A stretch of DNA of 64,000 nt from Aquibacillus albus (GCF_016908325.1 NZ_JAFBDR010000006.1:62001-126000), one strand, 5' to 3'; positions 7,841 through 16,687 are shown, counted from the first letter of the stretch. The notes: generated by a model not told the origin, from the sequence alone. A program made the numbers and translations.

Positions 7841-8473
7841 TTGTTCGAAAAAAATTTTATGTTTGCTGTATTGTTTATTGTGATATTAGTATCCGGCTGT
7901 GCGACAAATGACCAAGCTGGAGATGCGTTAGATCGAACAATTGATGGTGAAAACGAATTTGATCAATTTCAAGAACCTGAGCGTGATGATGAACTATCCT
8001 CAAAACTTGGATATGTTCATTATAATAAAGATGAATTGGAAATGGATAATGAAAATAATCACTATGTTGCAATGGATAGAAACAAAATGGCTGATATGAT
8101 TACTAGGTTAATTATACGTACAGACAACTTTGAGGAAGTGGCTACTTTAGTTACAGACGAAGAAGTTTTAATTGCGTATGAAAAACCAGAAAACATGGAT
8201 AGAGAAGAAGCAGCAACGGTCGCCAAAAAAACAGCGTTATCTACATTACCTCGTTTTTATCATGTTTACGTGTCTGATCAGCCGACTACCTTTAGAGACA
8301 TTCAAAGCTTACAAAATTCAAATACAGCAAATAACAATTATGAAAACACCTTACAAAGTATAATTGATGACATGAAAGAAACACCTCAAGGTGAAGAAAT
8401 AGATGATTCAAATGAAACCTATGACAATGAAGATAACCAAAATAATTATGAAACAAAAAACCGTATGGATTAA
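7841..8473 (+). CDS. yutC: YhcN/YlaJ-family sporulation lipoprotein YutC
   Basis: A 210-residue lipoprotein. A hydrophobic segment ends in the lipobox LVSGC, so C20 should be acylated and the mature protein membrane-anchored on the outer side. The central region (NKMADMITRLIIRTDNFEEVATLVTDEEVLIAYE) is the YhcN/YlaJ core found in spore inner-membrane and germination lipoproteins. The C-terminus is acidic and asparagine-rich. The start is TTG at 7841 behind a perfect AAAAGGAGG 11 nt upstream; an ATG six codons later is an alternative. The order yutD-yutC-lytH matches B. subtilis except that lipA, between yutC and lytH there as I recall, is absent here. Confidence 0.8.
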   Translation: MFEKNFMFAVLFIVILVSGCATNDQAGDALDRTIDGENEFDQFQEPERDDELSSKLGYVHYNKDELEMDNENNHYVAMDRNKMADMITRLIIRTDNFEEVATLVTDEEVLIAYEKPENMDREEAATVAKKTALSTLPRFYHVYVSDQPTTFRDIQSLQNSNTANNNYENTLQSIIDDMKETPQGEEIDDSNETYDNEDNQNNYETKNRMD

Positions 8474-8486
8474 CAGCTTCAATCAG

Positions 8487-8524
8487 GCATCCTTTTCCAC
8501 AATACATGGAGAGGGTGCTTTTTC
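8487..8524 (+). terminator. Terminator after yutC
   Basis: Imperfect stem GCATCCTTTTCC / GGAGAGGGTGC with G-T pairs and a CAATACAT loop, followed by TTTTT. Confidence 0.7.
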
Positions 8525-8595
8525 CATTCATCTTTCTGTAGATGTAGTACAAACTAATGTATAGCTTAAATCTTAACAGGAGGATTTTATGAAAA

Positions 8596-9555
8596 ATGAG
8601 TATCCGAATGATTTTTTTTCTCTCACTAATTTTATTTTTACCACTACAAATTAGTGCCGAAGAAAAAAGCGAAAACGAAACTAAAAATAAAATGGCTTTA
8701 TATAAAAAAACAGAAGCAATTACTCAAATACCATGGTACTACTTAGCTGCGATTGATCAATACGAGAGAAACACGCAAAAAGAAACAGCTTCTTCAGACT
8801 TAATCTCCATTACGATACCTGAGGATGTATGGTACGGAATGGGGAATGTAGGTAAAAATTCAAATGCATCCATTCTACCTATTTTTAATGGCTTTGGTCA
8901 GGATGGGAATGGGGATAACATTGCAGATCCAACAAACGATGAAGATATATTATACAGTATGGCACATTGGATTGAAAAAGTAGGCACTTCAAGACATGAT
9001 ATAAAAATAGCATTATGGCGTTATTACCAAAGAGAGCTTACTGTACAAACAATCATGAACATAGCAAAGGTATACAAGAAATTCAATACAATAGAACTAA
9101 CGAAAAGTGATTTTCCAATACCAATTCAATACAATTATAGTTATAGGAATACATGGGGGGATGCTCGTGGGTTCGGAGGAAGAAGAATACATGAGGGTAC
9201 AGATATTTTTGCTAATTATGGGGTACCTGTTAAAGCTACGACCTATGGAGTTGTTGAATTAAAAGGATGGAATCGATATGGGGGATGGCGAATTGGGATT
9301 CGGGATATTTACGGCCGTTACCACTATTTTGCTCATTTAAATGGATATAAGGATGGAATTAACGTGGGGAATGTTGTTGAACCAGGTGATGTCATTGGTT
9401 CAGTTGGTGCAACTGGATATGGACCTCCAGGAACGTCTGGAAAATTCCCTCCGCATCTTCATTATGGCATGTACAAAGACAATGGTTATTCTGAGTGGTC
9501 ATTTGATCCTTACCCTTACCTTCGTAAGTGGGAGAGAGCAGCAAGAAACAGATAA
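8596..9555 (+). CDS. lytH: M23 peptidase LytH, spore cortex L-Ala-D-Glu endopeptidase
   Basis: A 319-residue exported peptidase. In B. subtilis LytH (YunA), made in the mother cell, trims stem peptides to single L-alanine side chains in the spore cortex. The signal peptide spans about residues 1-21 (cut after ISA). The M23 zinc motifs are near residue 199 (RRIHEGTDIFA, H and D) and PHLHYG near the C-terminus (HxH). The AGGAGG site lies 12 nt before this ATG but only 5 nt before an out-of-frame ATG at 8589 that would give a 22-codon peptide, and an eight-T run follows soon after; this start is unusual but gives the normal signal peptide. Confidence 0.85.
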   Translation: MSIRMIFFLSLILFLPLQISAEEKSENETKNKMALYKKTEAITQIPWYYLAAIDQYERNTQKETASSDLISITIPEDVWYGMGNVGKNSNASILPIFNGFGQDGNGDNIADPTNDEDILYSMAHWIEKVGTSRHDIKIALWRYYQRELTVQTIMNIAKVYKKFNTIELTKSDFPIPIQYNYSYRNTWGDARGFGGRRIHEGTDIFANYGVPVKATTYGVVELKGWNRYGGWRIGIRDIYGRYHYFAHLNGYKDGINVGNVVEPGDVIGSVGATGYGPPGTSGKFPPHLHYGMYKDNGYSEWSFDPYPYLRKWERAARNR

Positions 9556-9654
9556 AGAAATCTTGGCTTGAGATGTAAGCGAAAAATAACCGAAAATATA
9601 GACTAATCGTAAAGCACCATTAGCAAATTTAACAAAATATGCTTAACAAATATA

Positions 9655-9682
9655 AAACGCATGGATTTCATCCATGCGTTTT
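9655..9682. terminator. Bidirectional terminator between lytH and metS
   Basis: Perfect stem AAAACGCATGGA / TCCATGCGTTTT with a 4-nt loop, A/T-rich on both sides; it can serve lytH on the plus strand and metP-metS on the minus strand. The stem core is the same as in the terminator at 6675. Confidence 0.85.
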
Positions 9683-9702
9683 GTGTACTATAGTATTCAT
9701 TA

Positions 9703-9807
9703 TTAATTAGACTTTGAGGACTTTACTGCATGTGTAATACTTGCAATAAGACCTCCCCATATTACAACTGCACCAATAATCCCCATTACGATAGCGCCAG
9801 CAGACAT
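9703..9807 (-). CDS. metS: MetS-like methionine/alanine importer small subunit
   Basis: A 34-residue single-helix membrane protein beginning MSAGAIVMGIIGAVVIWGG, with a short basic C-terminal tail. Its ATG shares one base with the stop codon of the large NSS-family transporter gene (TAATG), so translation is coupled. In Corynebacterium and many Firmicutes such small subunits (MetS) accompany NSS symporters of the MetP type and are needed for their activity. It is short enough to be missed by length-filtered gene calling. The identification rests on the sequence pattern plus position. Confidence 0.85.
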   Translation of the reverse strand: MSAGAIVMGIIGAVVIWGGLIASITHAVKSSKSN

Positions 9808-11348
9808 TATTGCGCCACCTCCTCATCTTGGGATTTATTTTTTGCGCCAGAATTTTTCGGCCATTTTTTCAACGTAAATAATGCTCCAACAAACATGGCA
9901 CCAATTGCAACTACCCAACCATAATTAAATAAGAAATCGACTGGGTACTTACCATAAAATACTAATTCACCTGTTTCAGGATCGATACTACCTGTAAGCT
10001 CTGATTTCAGGTTTTGTAGCATCATGTAACCAAGTACTATTGGTGTAATGAAACCTAAGCAAACTCTCCACCATGTACCGAGTTTAATATCAGAGACTTC
10101 ATTGGCATGATTTTGGAAATCTTTTAATGATTTTGCAAACCATGCAATGGCAACCACTTCAAATAAACCGGCTAAAGCTACACCATAACTATTAATAAAG
10201 TGATCGACTGTATCTAATAAGTTAAGTCCACCTTGGTTAGCAAAGAATAAAGATATGATAGCAGCCAATCCGCCACCTAATGTAACTGCTTTTCCACGTG
10301 AGACATTAAACTTTTCTTGTACACCAGCAATGTAAGTTTCTGAAATTGAAATCATTGATGATAGACCAGCTAATACTAGTGATGCAAAAAATAGAAATCC
10401 AAACAATCCAGATGCAGGCATTTGACTAATAATTTCAGGAAATACCATGAACGCAAGACCTACACCACCTGCAACAACTTCAGATACAGCTTGGTCTGTT
10501 TGGGCTGCCATAAAACCAAGTGCAGCAAATACCCCAATACCAGCTAACAATTCAAAAGAAGAGTTAGCAAAGCCAGTAATGAAGGCATTATTTGTAATAT
10601 CAGACTTTTTAGGTAGATAAGATGAATAAGTAATCATTATTGCAAACGCAATCGAAAGACTAAAGAAAATTTGTCCATATGCTGCTACCCATACTTTTCC
10701 GTCCGTAATTTTGGTCCAATCAGGTGCAAAAAAAGCATCCAAACCATCAATTGCACCAGGCAACGTGACTGCACGAACAACGATAATTAAGAAGATAACA
10801 ACAAGTGTTGGAATAAAGATTTTGTTTGCAACTTCAATTCCCTTTTTAATTCCTCGTCCTAAGAAGAATAATACGACTACCCACACAGCTAATAGTGGGA
10901 ATAAGACCTTGGGAACCATTGCCCCAAATGTACCCGGATCAGCTAATTGCAAATAATCAGCTACAAAGAAAGTAGTTGTATCGCCACCCCACTGTGTACC
11001 GAAAGAAAAATAAGCATACATAATTGCCCAAGCAATAATAATCGGATAATAAGTAGAAATGACGAAAGATATGGCTACTTGCCACCAACCAACCCATTCC
11101 ATTCCTTTACTGATTCTTGAATAAGATCTTGGTGCTGAACCACGGAATTTGTGACCGATTGTGTATTCCATAATTAGTAGTGGAATACCTGCTGTAAGAA
11201 GCGCGAATAAGTAGGGTAAAAAGAATGCGCCCCCACCGCTTTCATATGCTGTTGCTGGAAATCGCCAAATATTACCTAAACCGATTGCAGAACCCATTGC
11301 TGCAAGTAGAAAGCCAAGACGCGTTCCCCACTGTGAACGATTTTCCAT
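9807..11348 (-). CDS. metP: NSS-family sodium-dependent amino acid transporter (MetP-like)
   Basis: A 513-residue membrane protein of the neurotransmitter:sodium symporter family, with about 12 helices. The N-terminal signature GSAIGLGNIWRFPATAYESGGGAF is typical: the unwound first helix and residues here bind sodium and substrate. Members import amino acids with Na+; the coupled MetS-type small subunit suggests methionine or alanine. The ATG at 11348 has AAGGAG a few bases upstream. Upstream (11349-11520) is an AT-rich promoter region without a riboswitch. The gene lies between lytH and a repeat element and is not part of the B. subtilis order here, so it may be a lineage-specific insertion. 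Confidence 0.85.
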   Translation of the reverse strand: MENRSQWGTRLGFLLAAMGSAIGLGNIWRFPATAYESGGGAFFLPYLFALLTAGIPLLIMEYTIGHKFRGSAPRSYSRISKGMEWVGWWQVAISFVISTYYPIIIAWAIMYAYFSFGTQWGGDTTTFFVADYLQLADPGTFGAMVPKVLFPLLAVWVVVLFFLGRGIKKGIEVANKIFIPTLVVIFLIIVVRAVTLPGAIDGLDAFFAPDWTKITDGKVWVAAYGQIFFSLSIAFAIMITYSSYLPKKSDITNNAFITGFANSSFELLAGIGVFAALGFMAAQTDQAVSEVVAGGVGLAFMVFPEIISQMPASGLFGFLFFASLVLAGLSSMISISETYIAGVQEKFNVSRGKAVTLGGGLAAIISLFFANQGGLNLLDTVDHFINSYGVALAGLFEVVAIAWFAKSLKDFQNHANEVSDIKLGTWWRVCLGFITPIVLGYMMLQNLKSELTGSIDPETGELVFYGKYPVDFLFNYGWVVAIGAMFVGALFTLKKWPKNSGAKNKSQDEEVAQ

Positions 11349-11522
11349 ATAAAAGCTCCTTTCCTTATTTTTTGAAACATCCTTTCGTACAAACTATGCA
11401 CATAATGGAGAAGGAATGTTTCAAATTTTTATTTTTTTCTGACTTCAAGTATTATAACTAGACTATTATCCTATGTCAAAAGAAATATAATATAGGCGAG
11501 ATAAATTTCACAGTATTTGGCC

Positions 11523-12165
11523 AAAAGCTATAATACACAACATAAGATTAATGCGCAATACAGTGAAATTAAAATGAGTGCTGGGATATCGCTTCGGCAG
11601 AATACTTCGCTTTCCACGGGCACGGCCTCAGCCTCCTCAGAAGCAAAGAACGCTTCTTGCGGGGTCTTCGGACACGTGCTGTTCCCGCAGGAGTCTGCGT
11701 ATTCTGCCTACGCTAAAAGCGATTCTTCGATTAATCATATGTGTAAGTACTGGAATTCACATTACGTGGATGTCTTCTCCTCAGGCAAGCACCGACTCCA
11801 TTACATCTCACATAGGAAATTGGTTTATCTTTTCGATTACTCTACATGTGCTTCCACCGCTTGATCGTGGAAGTTTCATAAAATAACTAATTTTAATTAA
11901 AGAAATGGTATCAAAGCTTCGTTACAGCAATTGGATAGGTCTCACTTATTAAAAAACAAATCCAAGCTGTGGAAAAATGCGAGACTCCTGTGGGAAAAGC
12001 AACAGGTGAAGACCCCGCAGGAAGCGGTTTTCTTCCGAGGAGGCTGAGGCGTTGCCCACGGAAAGCGAGTGTTTTTCCACAGCGGCGGTTATGCACTCTT
12101 TTTTTCGTTAGATTTATGATAAATCACCTTTTGTTGCGCATTATGTGTCTATTATGTAATAAAAA
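11523..12165 (+). repeat. Composite palindromic non-coding repeat element, copy 1
   Basis: This 643-bp stretch holds no convincing gene. It contains two GC-rich palindromic blocks: block A at 11590-11731 (outer arms GCAGAATAC / GTATTCTGC) and block B at 11966-12083 (outer arms GCTGTGGAAAAA / TTTTTCCACAGC). Both blocks share an internal core of the type CCCGCAGGA, GAAGACCCCGC and GAGGAGGCTGAGGC. The whole unit, including the AT-rich middle, is repeated in inverted orientation at 38185-38885, with roughly 85-90 percent identity by eye in the middle part. GC-rich blocks in an AT-rich genome suggest a dispersed, structure-forming family rather than decayed coding DNA. Confidence 0.85.
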
Positions 12166-12194
12166 ATAACAAGGAATATGAAAGAGCCTATTAA

Positions 12195-12231
12195 AAAGAC
12201 AGTAAACAGATTATATCTATTTACTGTCTTT
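12195..12231 (-). terminator. Terminator downstream of yunB
   Basis: Perfect stem AAAGACAGTAAA / TTTACTGTCTTT with a 13-nt loop, then TTAA-rich sequence on the minus strand. It lies 17 nt beyond the yunB stop codon. Confidence 0.8.
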
Positions 12232-12247
12232 GATTTAATTAACTTTG

Positions 12248-13039
12248 TTATTCATTTGTCTTAATAGGAATGGAGAAATCAGTACTGTTATTTTTATCAC
12301 TGCCTCCACCATTGTAAAATTCAGGTACATCACCTTCAATATACCTTTGGTCTATCGTTATATTTGAAGTAATTGTTGTTGTATCAGTAGTAAACGGTAT
12401 GACTACCCGAACATTCACTTCCATATGCACCTTAAGCTCAAACAGAACATTATTTATTCCAAGTTCTTCTCTTTCCATAATTGGCTCTGACTGAACATCT
12501 CCAATTACCTCAATATTTACTGGTATTTTCGGACCCAAATTTGCAAGGATAGGAATCCCTAAAGCCTGCCCCATTGGAATTTGAATAAGGGTAGGATCTT
12601 CTATGATATTCTCAATTGTAGGGGATTCATCTGGATCCATCTCTACGTCTAAGGCTGTTCCTGGTTCGGGAACCTCCCCTTTTTCTAATTGTCTGAGAAA
12701 ATTTTGAACACGATTTGTAGTGTTTCTTACTACTCTATTTGTTATGGCACCATTCCAACCGACCGAAACAACATCCCCTTGTTCATCCGTTTGCATTTGA
12801 ATGAGCTGGTCATAGTCTAAATCTTCTGCAATTTTTTTACTAACTGCTTCATTTATCGCTAACCTAGTAAATTGTCTAGTCCTTGTCTTTGCTATCTCCA
12901 TTAAAGTAGGTTCAATTCCATCGTTAATAAGCCAAATACTCAATGATGTAAGAATAGAAAATATAATAAAAGTGATAACTACAACTAGCCGGAGTGGAGG
13001 TGGAGCAACTTGTCTACGAAAAGCTGGTCGCCTATTCAA
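12248..13039 (-). CDS. yunB: Sporulation protein YunB
   Basis: A 263-residue protein with one N-terminal membrane helix (about residues 17-37, LRLVVVITFIIFSILTSLSIWL) after a basic, proline-rich start, and the YunB signature IEPTLMEIAKTRTRQFTRLAINEAV just outside the membrane. YunB belongs to the sigma-E regulon in B. subtilis and is needed for full sporulation, function unknown. The frame extends eight codons further, but GAGGGGG lies 8 nt before the TTG at 13039, so I take that as the start. It is separated from lytH by the NSS transporter and the repeat element. Confidence 0.8.
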   Translation of the reverse strand: MNRRPAFRRQVAPPPLRLVVVITFIIFSILTSLSIWLINDGIEPTLMEIAKTRTRQFTRLAINEAVSKKIAEDLDYDQLIQMQTDEQGDVVSVGWNGAITNRVVRNTTNRVQNFLRQLEKGEVPEPGTALDVEMDPDESPTIENIIEDPTLIQIPMGQALGIPILANLGPKIPVNIEVIGDVQSEPIMEREELGINNVLFELKVHMEVNVRVVIPFTTDTTTITSNITIDQRYIEGDVPEFYNGGGSDKNNSTDFSIPIKTNE

Positions 13040-13140
13040 TTTAAATACCCCCTCAAAAAACAATATGCTTTTATAAAGGGGGTTAGAATTTTATTCACCT
13101 ATTTTATTTCTGGATAAAGGGAAACTTCACTCAGTCGGCT

Positions 13141-14244
13141 CTATGACGATCGTTCACCGTGTGATAAATCACATGACGAAATCATTACATTTAATAACTT
13201 GGATAAATCAATATCGTAAGGTGTAACCTGTTCATCATTTTCTTTCAAAATTCGAATAACTGGTCTTTCAAACAAGTTTTTATTTTGACGAACAACAACT
13301 CCGGATCTGCCGTCACTCAACTGAACAGAAAGTCCATTTGGATAAACTGCAATCGTTTTTCGGAATGCTTCCACCATGCTTTTATCAAATAACTGACCGG
13401 CTCCAGAATAAAGAATCTCCAATCCTTCGTGTGGTAGCATTGCATCTCGATATACTCGATGACTTGTTACAGCATCAAATACATCGGCTATACCTAGTAT
13501 TTTACCATATGGGTGGATATCCTTTTCTGTTAATCCCCTAGGATATCCTGATCCATCTAATCGTTCATGATGCTGATAAGCACAGTGAGCGACTAATAAT
13601 GGCAAATTACCGGACCTTTTTCTTAAAAAGTTAAATCCTTCTTCTGTATGTGTCTTTATTATTTCAAATTCATGACTGTTAAGCTTTCCCTTCTTTTGCA
13701 GGATGTCTTCTGGCATAAAAACCTTCCCTACATCATGTAGCATAGACCCAAGTCCTATTTGCTCCAATTTTTTAGCAGGCATTCCTAACTCTGTTGCTAG
13801 TGCCAATGAATAAATGGTTACGTTAATGGAATGTGTAAAAATATAGTTATCACTAATTAAAATGTTTGAAAGAATAGTTAGGACATCATCTTTGCTTCTA
13901 ATTTCATCAACAAAGTGTCGAACCATTCCAGAGAGTTTTTCACCCATTTTAGATAATAGATAGGCATTTTTTACATAACCATCATCCTGGATTTCTGCAA
14001 ATGAATTTCTTACAGTCTGTATAGCTTCTATCCGAAGTTCATCTGGAACTGGAGGATTTATTATAACATCTTCTGTAACGGCGTCTTTGATATAAACATA
14101 TGTAATCCCTAGTTGCTGTAGACGCTTGAGCATCCTCCTGGTAAGCTGAACATCTTTTTGTATTAATACTTGTCCAGTATCACTATGTATTGGTTTTGCA
14201 AGCTCTGTACCCTCGCTAATTTTTTTGGTAGCTACTAGTCTCAT
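13141..14244 (-). CDS. HD-GYP domain protein, probable cyclic-di-GMP phosphodiesterase
   Basis: A 367-residue cytoplasmic protein. The N-terminal 60 residues (MRLVATKKISEGTELAKPI...) are the leader domain often seen before HD-GYP in Bacillaceae. The HD-GYP catalytic domain spans about 125-310: H138, H170-D171 (LHDVGK), H199, H220, H225-H226 (QHHERLDGSGYP) with GYP at 233-235. These motifs hydrolyse c-di-GMP to GMP. The C-terminus (about 310-367) is a short beta domain. It lies between yunB and yunC, where B. subtilis has no such gene as far as I recall. If the NarK-PAS protein ends in GGDEF/EAL, both would act on the same messenger. Confidence 0.85.
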   Translation of the reverse strand: MRLVATKKISEGTELAKPIHSDTGQVLIQKDVQLTRRMLKRLQQLGITYVYIKDAVTEDVIINPPVPDELRIEAIQTVRNSFAEIQDDGYVKNAYLLSKMGEKLSGMVRHFVDEIRSKDDVLTILSNILISDNYIFTHSINVTIYSLALATELGMPAKKLEQIGLGSMLHDVGKVFMPEDILQKKGKLNSHEFEIIKTHTEEGFNFLRKRSGNLPLLVAHCAYQHHERLDGSGYPRGLTEKDIHPYGKILGIADVFDAVTSHRVYRDAMLPHEGLEILYSGAGQLFDKSMVEAFRKTIAVYPNGLSVQLSDGRSGVVVRQNKNLFERPVIRILKENDEQVTPYDIDLSKLLNVMISSCDLSHGERSS

Positions 14245-14384
14245 AATGTTCTCCTAACTGCTATGATATCAATCGACACCTTAGTATAAATATTACCAAA
14301 AAAATCTAAATCAATCTACAAAATACTACAATGTCTTATCAATTGTTTTGACATTATAACCATCCCCTCATCCATTTAAATTAT

Positions 14385-14433
14385 GAAAAACTTGGCTAGC
14401 GCTAGAATTTTATACTTTCCTAACGTGTAAAAA
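14385..14433. repeat. Short AAAACTTGGC-family repeat, internally deleted copy
   Basis: Begins GAAAAACTTGGCT and ends ACTTTCCTAACGTG plus A-tract, the same ends as the longer copy at 33354-33490, but with most of the middle missing. It abuts the yunC terminator. Confidence 0.6.
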
Positions 14434-14492
14434 GGGTATAACTGATTAATCTAGTTCATTAAACAGGAGCTAGAAAACCAATTATACCCTTC
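14430..14492 (-). terminator. Terminator downstream of yunC
   Basis: Long stem AAGGGTATAA / TTATACCCTT with an inner CTAG / CTAG pairing, followed by TTTTTACAC on the minus strand. Confidence 0.7.
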
Positions 14493-14501
14493 TTCACTAT
14501 G

Positions 14502-14807
14502 TTATTCTGCAATTTTTAACAACGCTTCCCTCGCATTCATACCTTCAGACCACCCTCGATTTTTCGCTTCCGTTGTTACTTTATCTAAAGGGGCTTCCAG
14601 TAATTGCTCAATTGTTTTGACACCGGTAGCACGGGCTGCAACGATTTTTCGGTCCGCTAGTTTATCACTTAATAGATCGACGTCTAAGGCACCGCACATG
14701 ATATACCCTACTTCGTTTGAAATAATCAACAAATTTGTTTTTGGTATTTCTACTCGAATAGCGGTAAAAGGATGATTCTCAATGATTAAAGGTTTAACTG
14801 AAATCAT
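14502..14807 (-). CDS. yunC: DUF1805 protein YunC
   Basis: A 101-residue cytoplasmic protein matching B. subtilis YunC (DUF1805) in length and in its core (TNLLIISNEVGYIMCGALDVDLLSDKLADRKIVAARATG-type pattern). Function is unknown; the family is often linked to the neighbouring phosphoesterase yunD. The frame starts ten codons earlier, but AAAGGAG lies 10 nt before the ATG at 14807, which also gives the family's normal length. The following region up to the HD-GYP start holds a terminator and a small repeat. Confidence 0.8.
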   Translation of the reverse strand: MISVKPLIIENHPFTAIRVEIPKTNLLIISNEVGYIMCGALDVDLLSDKLADRKIVAARATGVKTIEQLLEAPLDKVTTEAKNRGWSEGMNAREALLKIAE

Positions 14808-14868
14808 TTTGCAAGCACTCCTTTCTCTTCTATTCAATATATGGGAAAAGAAAGCAAATGTGCATGCT

Positions 14869-16263
14869 TTAATGAATTTTTGTTTTTAGTGTATGAACGA
14901 GTAGATCTCTTAAGAATTCCGGCATATAAAAACGTTTCACTTTAGACCGAGCAACTTCGGGCAACAACTTACCAAATGTAAACATATCAGCTGTAGCAAC
15001 TAAGTAATCTTTATCAGGATTTAAAGGTAAACCATCTATTAATACTTTAACCACTTGAAAATCGCCATTGTCATGTTTTTTTACACTTACCTCTAAACCT
15101 GAGTATATCATCTGCCCAATAACCTCTCCTCTAAACCCAAATCCTTTTAAGTTTAATTCCATAAAAGCTTTTGTATAACTACCGCGTATCACTTCAGCTA
15201 ATTCTTGTCCAGAAAGCTGAACAACGCAAGGGTTAATGGGATGAGGACAAATTCGGTGGACATCTGCATAGGTTACCTTTCCCGCCTGTAATTGATCTAA
15301 GATAAGACCTGCATTTAACATGGAACAATCAGAGTCTGTCCATTCCTGCAATGTTTTTACTAGTTTTTTCATTAATATTGTTTCTTTAAACCAGCCAACT
15401 TCTAATGGCTTTTCGAGGGTTATGATTGTCTCCTGTAATAACTCATTAGCCTGATTTTGATATGTTTGTAGTTTTCTTTCCGTATCTTGATCTCCATTAA
15501 AATGATTTATATTAGTAGTATAGGCTTCTTTTTTTGCTAAACAGTTGTTTTGGAAATCCCAAGTAAGGATAACCTCTCCCACATATTTCCCATGTTTTCC
15601 TGCAGCCGTTAATAAACTATTTTCTATGTATTCACCGGTTCTTAATAAATGGTGTGTATGACCACCAATAATCACATCTATTTGCGGATACTGTCTTGCT
15701 ATTTCTTGATCCTCATTTATACCCAAGTGAGAGAGTAAAACAATGATATCCGCCTGCTTTTCAATCGATTTAATATGATAATCCAATACATCATAAGGTG
15801 AATGAATGTTCCAACCCAATAAATTATAAAAGGCATTGAACGGAGCAGTAAGTCCAATAAAAGCAATTTTCACCCCATTTTTCGATTCAAATTGGCAGCT
15901 AGACTGAAGCCAAAACGGATTAGCTCCTTTTGTACTTTGTAGATTTGCACAGATCAGTTTAAAATTTGCTTCATCATATAAATGATATAAATCTTGATAA
16001 TCCAACGTGATACCTTCATTGTTTCCAATTGTAGCAATATCATATTCTGCCATATTGAGAAGGTCAACATTTGCTTTTCCCATAAATGCTTCTGCAATTG
16101 GGTGAAAACGATCAACATGATCCCCAATATCTATTAACCAATAGGATTGATTTTCTCTCCTTCGTTCCTGCTTTTTTTCTTTAAAATAACCAACTATCTT
16201 GCTCCAATTTTCAAAATGACTATGAAGGTCATTTGTATAGTATAAATAAATTTGTTCATTCAA
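14869..16263 (-). CDS. yunD: Metallophosphoesterase of the 5'-nucleotidase family, YunD
   Basis: A 464-residue enzyme of the bimetal phosphoesterase/5'-nucleotidase family. Metal motifs are visible: TNDLHSHF (D, H), WLIDIGDHVD (GDxxD), ATIGNNEG (GNxE), LLSHLG, and IIGGHTHHLL (GHxH). The C-terminal 5'-nucleotidase domain follows from about residue 290. There is no signal peptide, so unlike secreted 5'-nucleotidases it is cytoplasmic, as YunD is. Substrates are probably nucleotides or nucleotide sugars; none is shown by the sequence. The start is TTG at 16263 behind AAAGGGGAG. It precedes yunC by 61 nt, probably as one transcript. Confidence 0.8.
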   Translation of the reverse strand: MNEQIYLYYTNDLHSHFENWSKIVGYFKEKKQERRRENQSYWLIDIGDHVDRFHPIAEAFMGKANVDLLNMAEYDIATIGNNEGITLDYQDLYHLYDEANFKLICANLQSTKGANPFWLQSSCQFESKNGVKIAFIGLTAPFNAFYNLLGWNIHSPYDVLDYHIKSIEKQADIIVLLSHLGINEDQEIARQYPQIDVIIGGHTHHLLRTGEYIENSLLTAAGKHGKYVGEVILTWDFQNNCLAKKEAYTTNINHFNGDQDTERKLQTYQNQANELLQETIITLEKPLEVGWFKETILMKKLVKTLQEWTDSDCSMLNAGLILDQLQAGKVTYADVHRICPHPINPCVVQLSGQELAEVIRGSYTKAFMELNLKGFGFRGEVIGQMIYSGLEVSVKKHDNGDFQVVKVLIDGLPLNPDKDYLVATADMFTFGKLLPEVARSKVKRFYMPEFLRDLLVHTLKTKIH

Positions 16264-16593
16264 AATAATACTCCCCTTTAGCTACAACTCTCCTTACCAC
16301 AAATACCTTATTTATTTTATTCCAGACAATTAGTAGTATTCTCTTAAACATATTCTTCGTTATTGTGGCTCGTCATTTTCATACATTATTTCCATTCTTG
16401 CATTAATCTTACAAAATATGGGGTAAAACTTATTTGGGGGATACATCCATTTTAGAAATGTCTTTTGAGGAACTTTTTACACTTACCAAAATACATCTGA
16501 AACGTTATTAAAGCAAGAAATTTATATTTAATTTTCTAAAATTTTGAGAGGATTAGTAAAACTTAGCTTTTCTCCAAAGAATTCTGAAAGTGT
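16264..16593. other. Intergenic region between sufB terminator and yunD, no gene seen
   Basis: AT-rich stretch of 330 bp that should contain the yunD promoter. Short coding-like runs exist on the plus strand near 16435-16520, but none has a start with a ribosome site or exceeds about 25 codons. I see nothing further that can be supported. Confidence 0.5.
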
Positions 16594-16662
16594 AAAAAAA
16601 AAGATGTCCTTAAAAGGTGGTATTCCCACACTTTCTATGGAAATACACCCTTTCAGGACATC
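16594..16662 (-). terminator. Terminator of the suf operon
   Basis: Long stem beginning GATGTCCT and closing AGGACATC, with inner pairing GGTGTATTTCC / GGAATACCACC, followed on the minus strand by nine T. It lies 25 nt after sufB. Confidence 0.9.
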
Positions 16663-16687
16663 CCTGTTCATTTATTATGCTTCTTTC

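Noticed and set aside
9730-9924. Plus-strand frame opposite metS and the metP end
   Set aside because: Opposite to two well-supported genes; cysteine- and histidine-rich shadow composition.
11578-11886. Overlapping open frames of about 100 codons in the repeat element
   Set aside because: They are translations of GC-rich palindromes, appear in several frames and recur in the inverted copy with frame changes; no suitable ribosome site.
16435-16520. Short plus-strand coding-like run (SFEELFTLTKIHLKRY) resembling a sigma factor N-terminus
   Set aside because: Only about 17 to 25 codons, no ribosome site, no continuation in other frames.
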